Positions 1 through 7,448 of a DNA stretch of 42,243 nt are shown in pieces. The stretch spans positions 1-42,243 of the forward strand of contig CANRZW010000031.1 of assembly GCA_947644545.1 (NCBI GenBank), read 5' to 3'. Each line of letters begins with the position of its first letter. Positions within the stretch are counted from its first letter, which is position 1. Both the position numbers and the translations under genes were made by a program. Source of the stretch: an uncultured Lachnospiraceae bacterium (GTDB taxonomy: Bacteria; Bacillota; Clostridia; Lachnospirales; Lachnospiraceae). The notes beneath the pieces were generated by a model. That model did no database searches. It was not told where the DNA came from and worked only from the letters and a program-made list of their open reading frames with translations.

Positions 1-46
1 CTTGAAAATATAAGGTTTGTAACAAAAAACATAGAGGTAGATTTGA

Positions 47-583
47 CACTACCGTATTCTGGAGAAGGGGACAGAATATGATGAATTGCCTGTTGTGACT
101 GTGCTGTATATTACGAAGACCGACTTTATCGGTGGCGGGAAGGGATTTTACCAGACAGTCAGAAAGCTGCAGGGAAGTGGACGTACAGTTGGAGTGGGTG
201 TAGATAACGGAATACACGAGAGATTTTTTAATTTAAGATATCCAACATCGGATGAGCGGATCAATGAACTTCTGCACTATCTGAAAGATTCGGATCCGTA
301 TTACCAGACAGAGTACTTTCCGCGGATTGTGGAGAGGGTCCGTTTTTACAAACACCAGGAGAAAGGGGTGAACGAGATGTGTGAAATCACAGACAGGATT
401 AGACAGGAAGGCAAGATAGAAGGGAAGATAGAAGTTGTTCTGGAACTTCTGGAGGAAGTGGGGAAGATTCCGGCAAGAATTGTACAGCGTATCAGCCAGG
501 AGAAGGATCTGGCGGTTATAAGCAGATGGATCAGATGTGCGGCTTCCGCTTCCAGCATAGCTGAGTTTGAGGCAAAGATGTGA
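47..583 (+). pseudogene. Rpn/PD-(D/E)XK nuclease family transposase, C-terminal fragment
   Basis: Only the C-terminal part of a recombination-promoting nuclease (Rpn, PD-(D/E)XK 'transposase' family) is present. Typical family features are visible: the ILEKGTEYDELPVVTVLYI strand after the nuclease core, a DSDPYYQTEYFPRIVERV segment, then 'KGVNEMCEITDRIRQEGKIEGKIE' style charged helix (shown in parts) leading into a helical tail. The matching frame is closed upstream by stops at 38-40 and 44-46. The catalytic N-terminal half is therefore missing from this frame, unless a frameshift joins it to the frame open from base 1. The only in-frame start after the stop is TTG at 86, with no convincing ribosome site, and the ATGs at 78 and 81 are out of frame. 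I read it as a decayed or truncated copy. The window edge prevents a final decision. Confidence 0.6.
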
Positions 584-591
584 AAATCCCA

Positions 592-619
592 GATATACAA
601 TATTGACAGATTGTATATC
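592..619. terminator. Hairpin downstream of the Rpn fragment
   Basis: A perfect 10-bp inverted repeat (GATATACAAT / ATTGTATATC) encloses an 8-nt loop nine bases after the Rpn stop codon. It is AT-rich and lacks a clean T-run on either strand (a loose TCTTTTA follows about 10 nt later). A weak terminator or a palindromic site are both possible. Confidence 0.4.
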
Positions 620-638
620 GCTCCAGGCTCTTTTATCA

Positions 639-667
639 TTGATACCCTACATTTGCAGTGCTATAAT
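639..667 (+). promoter_or_regulatory. Sigma-A promoter of the MMPL/GLUG operon
   Basis: TTGATA at 639-644 and TATAAT at 662-667 are separated by 17 nt, with TGC directly before the -10 (extended -10). Transcription should start near 674, inside or at the edge of the inverted repeat at 673-719. Confidence 0.75.
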
Positions 668-672
668 TCCTT

Positions 673-719
673 CTTATAGAAAACGACATTAGAAATTTAG
701 AAATTTCGTTTTCTATAAG
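673..719. promoter_or_regulatory. Perfect 14-bp inverted repeat at the transcription start, likely operator or 5'UTR hairpin
   Basis: CTTATAGAAAACGA (673-686) is matched exactly by TCGTTTTCTATAAG (706-719). The AT-rich spacer itself contains the near-repeat GAAATTTAGAAATTTC. It begins 6 nt after the -10 box and ends just before the ribosome site AAGGAGG at 722-728. That is a classic position for a repressor operator, or for an RNA hairpin that limits ribosome access. No regulator gene lies next to it in the window. Confidence 0.65.
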
Positions 720-737
720 TGAAGGAGGCGCTTGCAT

Positions 738-3242
738 ATGGACAAAGAACTGAATACGAACAAGAACAATAATCAGGCGATGCTGAAAATATGCGGGTTT
801 ATAGTAGATAAGCGAAATCTCTTTTTCCTGCTCTTCGGACTCCTGATTATTTTTTCTGCCATATCGAGAAACTGGGTCGGGGTGGAGAATTCGATGGCTC
901 ATTATCTGCCGGGGACCACGGAGACCAGGCAGGGGCTGGATCTGATGGAGGAGGAGTTTATTACATATGGAACCTGTAACGTGATGGTGGCAAATGTTTC
1001 TTACGGGCAGGCGGAGGAGATATGCGGACGGCTGGAGCAGCTGCCGGGGATCTTTTCGGTGGAGTTCGATGATACGGAGGAGCATTATACGAATGGTTCC
1101 GCTTATTATGCGGTAACGTTTGATTACGACGAGAAGGAGGAAGCCTGTCTGGAGGCGCTTGACGCCGTGAAAGCGTGTCTGGAAGGCTGTGACTATTATC
1201 TGACCACCAGCCTGGGGGATACGCAGTCGGAGCTGATCGGGCAGGAGATGAATACGATCACGGTACTGGTGGCTGTTGTCGTCGTGTCGGTGCTGCTTTT
1301 GACGACGCAGGCCTATGCGGAGATTCCGGTACTTTTGATCACATTCCTGTCGGCCGCGGTCATTAATATGGGCACGAATTTCCTCTTTGGCACGATCTCT
1401 TTTGTATCGAATTCCGTGACTATCGTGCTGCAGCTTGCGCTGTCGGTGGACTATGCGGTTATCTTTCTGAACCGTTATAAAGAGGAGCACGCGTCGCTTC
1501 CTGCCAGGGAGGCGGTGATCATTGCGCTCAGCAAGGCGATTCCGGAGATCGCGGGCAGTTCCCTGACCACCATCGGCGGTCTGATCGCCATGACTTTTAT
1601 GCAGTATAAAATGGGACCGGATATGGGTATTGTGCTGATCAAGGCGATCATTTTGAGCCTGTGTGCGGTGTTTTTACTGATGCCGGGGGTGATCATGCTT
1701 TTTTCCAATCTTATGGAAAAGACGAAACACCGGAATTTTATTCCGGACATTCCGATGGTCGGCAGGTTCGCCTACGCCTCCCGCTATGTTGTGGCGCCGC
1801 TTTTTCTGGTGGCCATTATTGCGGCGTATCTGGTTTCCAAGAACTGTCCTTATGTGTTCGGTTACAGCACGGTCACGCCGCCGCTGCAGAACAGGGTACA
1901 GAAGGCGGAGGAAATGCAGGAAGACAATTTTGGCGCTTCCAACATGGTGGCGTTGATCGTGCCGGCAGGGGATTACGAGAAGGAAAAGGCGCTTTTGCAG
2001 GATCTGGATGCCTGTCCCGAGGTGGACTACACGATGGGGCTTGCCAACATCGAGGCGCTGGACGGATATCATCTGACGGATAAGCTGACGCCCCGGCAGT
2101 TTTCGGAGCTGATCGATCTGGACTATGAGGTGGCGGAACTGGTCTATGCGGCTTACGCGGTGAATGATGAGGACTATGCGAAGGTGGTCAACGGGCTGGC
2201 GGATTATCAGGTGCCTTTGATCGAGATGTTTCTGTTCGTCTATGAGGAGGTGGAGGAAGGCTATGTGACGCTGGAGGATGAACTGCAGGAGACGTTGGAT
2301 GATGCCTACAGGCAGATGAACTTTGCGAAGAATCAGCTGCAGGGAGAGCATTACAGTCGTATGCTGGTGTATTTGACGCTGCCGGAGGAGAGTGCGGAGA
2401 CTTTTGCCTTCTTAGATAAAATGCATGAGATTGCCGGGCGTTATTACGACGGCGGGGTGCTTGTATGCGGTGAGTCGGTGAGCCAGTATGATCTGCAGAA
2501 GACTTTTTCACGGGATAACATCGTGGTGAATGTGGTGTCTATTCTTGTGGTACTGGTGGTGTTGCTGTTCACATTCAAGTCGGCGGGGATGCCGGTATTG
2601 CTGATCGCGGTCATCCAGGGAAGTATCTGGATCAACTTTTCCGTACCGGCGATGGCGCACGACAATCTTTTCTTCATGGGCTATCTGATCGTCAGCTCGA
2701 TCCAGATGGGGGCCAATATCGACTATGCGATCGTCATTGCCAGCCGTTATACGGAACTGCGCAGGACGATGGGACGACGGCAGTCCATCATGGACACGAT
2801 GAACCTGTCATTTCCGACCATTGTTACTTCGGGTACAATGCTGGCGGTGTCCGGCGTGCTGATCGGAAAGCTGACTTCGGATGTGGCAATCTTCGGAATC
2901 GGCAAATGCCTGGGGCGCGGAACCTTGATCTCTATTTTTATCACAATGTTCGTGTTGCCGCAGATTCTTCTGGTGGGCGATACGATCATCGAGAAGACGG
3001 CTTTTGTCATGAATATGCCGATCCGCACGAAGAATGCTGCGGGTCTTGTGAAGGTGGACGGCCTGGTGCGTGGACGGATCGAAGGGACCGTGACCGGTAC
3101 GATGAATGCCATTGTGCGCGGCAATGTGAGCGCTTACGTGGAAGCCGGAGATGTGACGCAGTTGACGGAGGAGGAATACCGTAACATGACGACGGTTTTG
3201 CGGTCGGAACCGGAGAGCAGGGAGGTGAAAGCAGATGCGTAA
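738..3242 (+). CDS. MMPL/RND-family transporter
   Basis: This is a large polytopic exporter of the MMPL branch of the RND superfamily, probably driven by the proton gradient and moving a lipid or other hydrophobic substrate. From ATG 738 it has 834 residues, preceded by GGAGG at 724-728; a TTG six bases earlier is a poorer start. The layout is duplicated: TM1 near residues 27-43, an extracytoplasmic domain (~50-170), a five-helix block (~175-325), a second TM and extracytoplasmic domain (~350-580), and a second helix block (~590-760). Both halves keep the Asp-Tyr pair used in MmpL proton relay, SVDYAV (Asp238) and NIDYAI (Asp662). After the last helix comes an ~80-residue cytoplasmic tail of short-period V/G/T-rich sequence (VRGRIEGTVTGT), unusual for the family. 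The stop overlaps the next gene by 8 nt, so the two are co-translated. The substrate cannot be read from sequence. Confidence 0.88.
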   Translation: MDKELNTNKNNNQAMLKICGFIVDKRNLFFLLFGLLIIFSAISRNWVGVENSMAHYLPGTTETRQGLDLMEEEFITYGTCNVMVANVSYGQAEEICGRLEQLPGIFSVEFDDTEEHYTNGSAYYAVTFDYDEKEEACLEALDAVKACLEGCDYYLTTSLGDTQSELIGQEMNTITVLVAVVVVSVLLLTTQAYAEIPVLLITFLSAAVINMGTNFLFGTISFVSNSVTIVLQLALSVDYAVIFLNRYKEEHASLPAREAVIIALSKAIPEIAGSSLTTIGGLIAMTFMQYKMGPDMGIVLIKAIILSLCAVFLLMPGVIMLFSNLMEKTKHRNFIPDIPMVGRFAYASRYVVAPLFLVAIIAAYLVSKNCPYVFGYSTVTPPLQNRVQKAEEMQEDNFGASNMVALIVPAGDYEKEKALLQDLDACPEVDYTMGLANIEALDGYHLTDKLTPRQFSELIDLDYEVAELVYAAYAVNDEDYAKVVNGLADYQVPLIEMFLFVYEEVEEGYVTLEDELQETLDDAYRQMNFAKNQLQGEHYSRMLVYLTLPEESAETFAFLDKMHEIAGRYYDGGVLVCGESVSQYDLQKTFSRDNIVVNVVSILVVLVVLLFTFKSAGMPVLLIAVIQGSIWINFSVPAMAHDNLFFMGYLIVSSIQMGANIDYAIVIASRYTELRRTMGRRQSIMDTMNLSFPTIVTSGTMLAVSGVLIGKLTSDVAIFGIGKCLGRGTLISIFITMFVLPQILLVGDTIIEKTAFVMNMPIRTKNAAGLVKVDGLVRGRIEGTVTGTMNAIVRGNVSAYVEAGDVTQLTEEEYRNMTTVLRSEPESREVKADA

Positions 3243-6200
3243 GAAGACAGGTAAAAGACGGGTGGCTGCGCTTATGGCAGCAGGGATGTTTGCCGTGCTG
3301 CCGGCAATGAGTGCGGCGGCAGAGGAGCCGGTGAAGATTACTTCTATTGAGGACGCTGACAATATCATGGCGGCTTACGATGACGAAGAGACGGAGTGGG
3401 AAGAGATCTATCTGGATTCTGCGGAGGATATGGAGAAATTTTCCTGTAACTGCCGTCTGGATACGTGGTCTGTGAATAAAAAAGTCTATCTGACAAAGGA
3501 TATCGACCTTTCGGACAGCACATTCGTTTCCATCCCTACTTTCGGCGGTTATTTCGACGGGCAGGGGCATACGGTGAGCGGTCTGGTGATCAGGGATCCG
3601 CTTTCTTATACGGGCTTGTTCTGCTATACACAGCAGTCGGCGGTGATCGCCAATCTTAAGGTGCAGGGAAGTGTGAGACCGTCGGGCAAGGCCATGGTGA
3701 CAGGCGGCATTGTGGGTGATAACAGCGGTATTATCATAAGCTGCAGCTTTGAAGGTGTAGTGGAGGGCAGCGACTATGTGGGAGGCATCACCGGATTTAA
3801 CGGGCAAAGCGGTATTCTGATCGACTGTATGACCGGTGGTACGGTCAGGGGAACGCATTATACGGGCGGCATTGCCGGTGAAAATACGGGGAATATTGCC
3901 GGTTGTGTCAATGAAGCGGATGTGAACGTTTCCAATGAGGATAAGGGCAAATCGCTGGAAGATATCAGCCTGGAGCAGTATGCTTCCGGTCTGCTGGAGC
4001 AGGAAAGCGGTGACGGGAAATCGGAGAAAGCGTCGGTACTCAATAGTACCATTGATTCCGGCGGAATTGCGGGCCTTTCTACCGGAATCATACAGTACTG
4101 CAGTAACAGCGGCACGATTGGTTATGAGCATGTGGGTTATAATACGGGCGGCATCGCAGGGCGCCAGTCAGGCTATGTCTATGCCTGTGAGAATGCGGGA
4201 ACCGTATACGGCCGGAAAGATGTAGGCGGTATCGCGGGACAGACCGAGCCGTACATTGCGGTGGATCTTTCGGAGGATATCGCGTATCAGCTGTCCGAAA
4301 ATATCGACAAGCTGCATGATCTGACGGGCAGGATGCTGGAGGATGCGGGCGCGGAGTCTGACACCGTTTCTGCCAGATTAACCGTGATACAGGATTTTGT
4401 GGACAAAGCGCTGAACGACACCGGAGTGTTGGCTGACAGGACGATAGAGTGGACGGACGGCATGGTCAGTTCCGCCAATGACCTGATGGGCCGCGTGAAT
4501 TATATCATGGATGAGACAGGCAAAAACGGCGGTTTTATTGACCAGACAAGAAATGCCGCAGGCAATGTAAGAGATGCGGCACAGGAGCTGGGGGATACGG
4601 TGGATGCGCTGGATATTTACCAGTATATGACCGGGGAGGAAAAAGCGCGCTACGAGGAAGCCAGGACGGGGATGGAGAACGCGTCAAGGCAGTATGCGGA
4701 GGACTATACCGCAGCCTTGGAAGCGTACCGGAATTATTATATTGATAAGGTGCGCTCTGAAAATGGCAATTATGCAAGAAGTGCAGGATTCACGCTTTAT
4801 GTCAATACGGATGCTGCAGACGATGAAAGTGCTGATCATACTAATCGTACTAATGCGGGCAACGAAGATCCGGACCATAGTATTGATAATGGAGAACGTG
4901 AAGACAACAGTGCCGGGGAAACGTCCGGAGTTGATACAGGCAGCCAGAATAGTGGTGGCACAAACGGTACAGCGCCCGGAGAAGAAGACGATGATGACAG
5001 TGTCAGTGACAGCACAGCCAATCCTGCGGCACCTGACAGTGGGGATGACCCAGACAGCTCTGCGGCACCCGACAAAGAGGATGTCTCAGACAGCTCTTCG
5101 GCGCCTGATAATGGCGATGTTTCAGACAGTCCTGCGGCCTCTGACAATGAAGATGCTCCAGACAGCCCTGACGGATCAGGCACAGACAGTGTTGACACGG
5201 CAGATGTCAGAAGCGTAAGCGAAAAGGACCTGCGGCCTCTTATGCAGAACATTGTGCAGGCGGACTGGACATGGGATGCCAATAAAGGTGATTATAGAAA
5301 CTACATAGGCATTGATGGCTGGGTGCATTACAGTAAGAATGCAGACGGAACAGAGACGACCACACCTTTTCCGCAGGAGGGTGGAGAACAGGGTGAACTG
5401 GACAGACAACTGCTTCAAGATGTGGCAAAAGAAATGGCGGAGCCTGTCAACGCGGCCCAAATCAAAGCCGATGCAGGAAGTTATGCCGAGGAAAAGTATA
5501 TGACTGCGCATCCGGCATCTTCCGGTTATCAGCAGGACATGAGGGAGTACCTGCAAACGATGTCTTCCATCGTGCTGACAGCCGGGGAAAAGATGTCGGA
5601 GGAGGCACGCGGCAGGTTGAAAACTGCGGTGGGGTCCGTGGAGGATGCCATGGGCAATCTGGCATCTGCCGGCGGTGAAGTGAAGAGCCTTTTTGACACC
5701 GTTAATGGTATGCCGGATCTTCAGATGCCGCAGCTGGGAAGTGAATATCGAAGCAGAGCAGGAAGCCTGAATACCAATCTGCAGGGACTCTCCGAAAATA
5801 TGGGCCAGCTGAATCAGGAAATGTCATCCGGCAGTGATGTGATGCTGGACGACCTGGCGGCGATCAATGACCAGTTCAGTATGATCATGCGGCTGTATAC
5901 GGATGCCATTGACGGTGTGCTGGACATGGATTATGCGGCGGTCTATGAGGATACTTCTCAGGAGGACGCCGAGAGCAGTACCGAGGCGACGATCGCGGAC
6001 TGCACCAACAGAGGGACGGTGCAGGGAGATCTGAATGTGTCCGGCATTGCGGGGACGATGGCGATCGAATATGATTTTGATCTGGAAGGTGATGTAACGG
6101 GGATTGATAATGCCAGATTGAACTCCACATTTCTGACCAGATGTGTCCTCAGAAATAATGTCAATGAGGGGAATGTAACGGCACAGAAAAGTTATGCGGG

Positions 6201-7257
6201 CGGGATTGCCGGCTTACAGGAGATGGGTACTGTCCTGCGCTGCGAGAATTACGGCAGGATCAGCAGTACAGCCGGTAATTACGTGGGAGGCATTGCCGGA
6301 AAGTCGCTCTCCCATATCGCAGACGGTTATGCCAAGTGTACCGTATCAGGGGAAACATATACGGCGGGGATTGCCGGTTTTGGTTCCAGTATGGAAAATT
6401 GTTGTGCCATGGTGCGGGTACAGGATGCGACTTCTTTTTACGGGGCGATAGCAGGAGATGTGGATCACAGCGGAACTGTGGCCAACAACCGTTTCGTGTC
6501 GGAGGAGATTGCAGGGATTGACCGCATCAGCTACAGCGGTAAGGCGGAGCCGGTGAGCTATGAAGAGTTGCTTGCCGTCCCGGGCCTGCCGGCCAGATTC
6601 CAGATGATGTCGGTAGTCTTTTATGCAGATGAGGAGGAAGTGAAACGTCTCCAGTGTCCGTATAAAAGTGATGTGTCAGCAAAATTGTATCCGGATATTC
6701 CGGCCAGAGACGGGTTCTATGCGGACTGGGATATCAGAGAGATTCCAGGGATCTTATATGACGAAGATGTGACGGCTGAGTATGTACGCTATCTGACCAC
6801 GCTGGCTTCCGCGCAGACTCGTGAGAACGGGCAGTCGATCCTGCTGGCGGACGGTATGTTTAAACAGGAGGCGGAGCTGGTAATAGCGGATGCAGGGAAT
6901 GCGGCTGAGAAGACTACGCTTGAGGATGTGGTAGAACACTGGCGCATCACGATTCCGGAGGACGGAAATGGACAGCACCAGATTCGTTATCAGGCGCCGC
7001 AGGGAGAGACAGAGGGCATTTCTGTCTACAGGAAACAGAACGATGGGACGTGGCTGCAGATGGATACGGAGCTTATGGGGATCTATCACCTTTTCACAGT
7101 GGAGGGAACGGAGGCGGAGATTGCGGTCTGTATTCAGGACCGGAGACTGCAAGCGTATCTGGTTTACAGAATCCCGGCGGTTCTCGCAGCAACAGCAGTG
7201 ATTGCATTTTTTGTCGGGAAAAATAGAAAGCGAAAGAAAAGGTTACCTGTTAAGTAG
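3235..7257 (+). CDS. Secreted, membrane-anchored GLUG-repeat protein with coiled-coil insertion
   Basis: The predicted 1340-residue cell-surface protein starts with a signal peptide (basic residues 2-9, hydrophobic 10-28, AAAEE cleavage region). GLUG-type repeats (GGIAG/GGIVG followed by a turn and Cys) appear at about 157, 183, 211, 276, 305 and 331. A helical coiled-coil region follows (~345-510), then an Asp/Ser/Pro-rich low-complexity stretch (~525-655) ending in 12-residue tandem repeats, a Trp-rich segment (~676-700) and a second coiled coil (~720-895). GLUG repeats then resume (~936, 989, 1018, 1044, 1070). Near 1127-1166 is a small beta domain resembling Listeria-Bacteroides/MucBP repeats. 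A C-terminal TM helix (~1310-1328) and a Lys/Arg-rich tail anchor it. It overlaps the MMPL stop by 8 nt, with GGAGGTG just upstream. The coils recall YhgE/Pip proteins, which are often linked to MMPL genes, but no enzymatic motif is visible. It is plausibly an envelope partner of the MMPL exporter. Confidence 0.85.
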   Translation: MRKKTGKRRVAALMAAGMFAVLPAMSAAAEEPVKITSIEDADNIMAAYDDEETEWEEIYLDSAEDMEKFSCNCRLDTWSVNKKVYLTKDIDLSDSTFVSIPTFGGYFDGQGHTVSGLVIRDPLSYTGLFCYTQQSAVIANLKVQGSVRPSGKAMVTGGIVGDNSGIIISCSFEGVVEGSDYVGGITGFNGQSGILIDCMTGGTVRGTHYTGGIAGENTGNIAGCVNEADVNVSNEDKGKSLEDISLEQYASGLLEQESGDGKSEKASVLNSTIDSGGIAGLSTGIIQYCSNSGTIGYEHVGYNTGGIAGRQSGYVYACENAGTVYGRKDVGGIAGQTEPYIAVDLSEDIAYQLSENIDKLHDLTGRMLEDAGAESDTVSARLTVIQDFVDKALNDTGVLADRTIEWTDGMVSSANDLMGRVNYIMDETGKNGGFIDQTRNAAGNVRDAAQELGDTVDALDIYQYMTGEEKARYEEARTGMENASRQYAEDYTAALEAYRNYYIDKVRSENGNYARSAGFTLYVNTDAADDESADHTNRTNAGNEDPDHSIDNGEREDNSAGETSGVDTGSQNSGGTNGTAPGEEDDDDSVSDSTANPAAPDSGDDPDSSAAPDKEDVSDSSSAPDNGDVSDSPAASDNEDAPDSPDGSGTDSVDTADVRSVSEKDLRPLMQNIVQADWTWDANKGDYRNYIGIDGWVHYSKNADGTETTTPFPQEGGEQGELDRQLLQDVAKEMAEPVNAAQIKADAGSYAEEKYMTAHPASSGYQQDMREYLQTMSSIVLTAGEKMSEEARGRLKTAVGSVEDAMGNLASAGGEVKSLFDTVNGMPDLQMPQLGSEYRSRAGSLNTNLQGLSENMGQLNQEMSSGSDVMLDDLAAINDQFSMIMRLYTDAIDGVLDMDYAAVYEDTSQEDAESSTEATIADCTNRGTVQGDLNVSGIAGTMAIEYDFDLEGDVTGIDNARLNSTFLTRCVLRNNVNEGNVTAQKSYAGGIAGLQEMGTVLRCENYGRISSTAGNYVGGIAGKSLSHIADGYAKCTVSGETYTAGIAGFGSSMENCCAMVRVQDATSFYGAIAGDVDHSGTVANNRFVSEEIAGIDRISYSGKAEPVSYEELLAVPGLPARFQMMSVVFYADEEEVKRLQCPYKSDVSAKLYPDIPARDGFYADWDIREIPGILYDEDVTAEYVRYLTTLASAQTRENGQSILLADGMFKQEAELVIADAGNAAEKTTLEDVVEHWRITIPEDGNGQHQIRYQAPQGETEGISVYRKQNDGTWLQMDTELMGIYHLFTVEGTEAEIAVCIQDRRLQAYLVYRIPAVLAATAVIAFFVGKNRKRKKRLPVK
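5011..5190 (+). repeat. 36-nt coding tandem repeat (about five copies)
   Basis: Within the Asp/Ser-rich stretch of the GLUG protein, residues 593-652 fall into five imperfect 12-residue units: STANPAAPDSGD, DPDSSAAPDKED, VSDSSSAPDNGD, VSDSPAASDNED and a diverged APDSPDGSGTDS. Copy-number change would keep the reading frame. Confidence 0.7.
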
Positions 7258-7302
7258 GATCCCGGAGGTGGAACGGATGATCCGGCATATCAGCAGAGAA
7301 CA

Positions 7303-7334
7303 AATACCCGGGAACGTATGCCTTCCCGGGTATT
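7303..7334. terminator. Hairpin after the GLUG-protein gene
   Basis: A perfect 12-bp stem (AATACCCGGGAA / TTCCCGGGTATT) with an 8-nt loop lies 45 nt after the stop. It is the only strong hairpin between this operon and the convergent Mrp-like operon. It lacks a good T-run, so termination is likely but not certain. Confidence 0.55.
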
Positions 7335-7389
7335 CGCATTAGAACAGGCTGGTCTGGCCTTATTACTATAGAAGTAACTGTGCATATGT

Positions 7390-7448
7390 TTCTAAACATC
7401 CACTTCTATTTATGGTGGTATGATGGTACGGGATATGGATGTTTAGAA
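7390..7448. repeat. 13-bp inverted repeat at the end of the Mrp-like operon
   Basis: TTCTAAACATCCA (7390-7402) is the exact reverse complement of TGGATGTTTAGAA (7436-7448), across a 33-nt spacer. The right arm contains the stop codon of the last minus-strand gene. The long spacer is unlike an ordinary intrinsic terminator. It may stabilise the 3' end of the operon transcript. Confidence 0.55.

Noticed and set aside
4694..5218. 174-codon alternative frame across the low-complexity part of the GLUG gene
   Set aside because: It is produced by the biased composition of the repeat region, and the main frame is continuous with domains on both sides.
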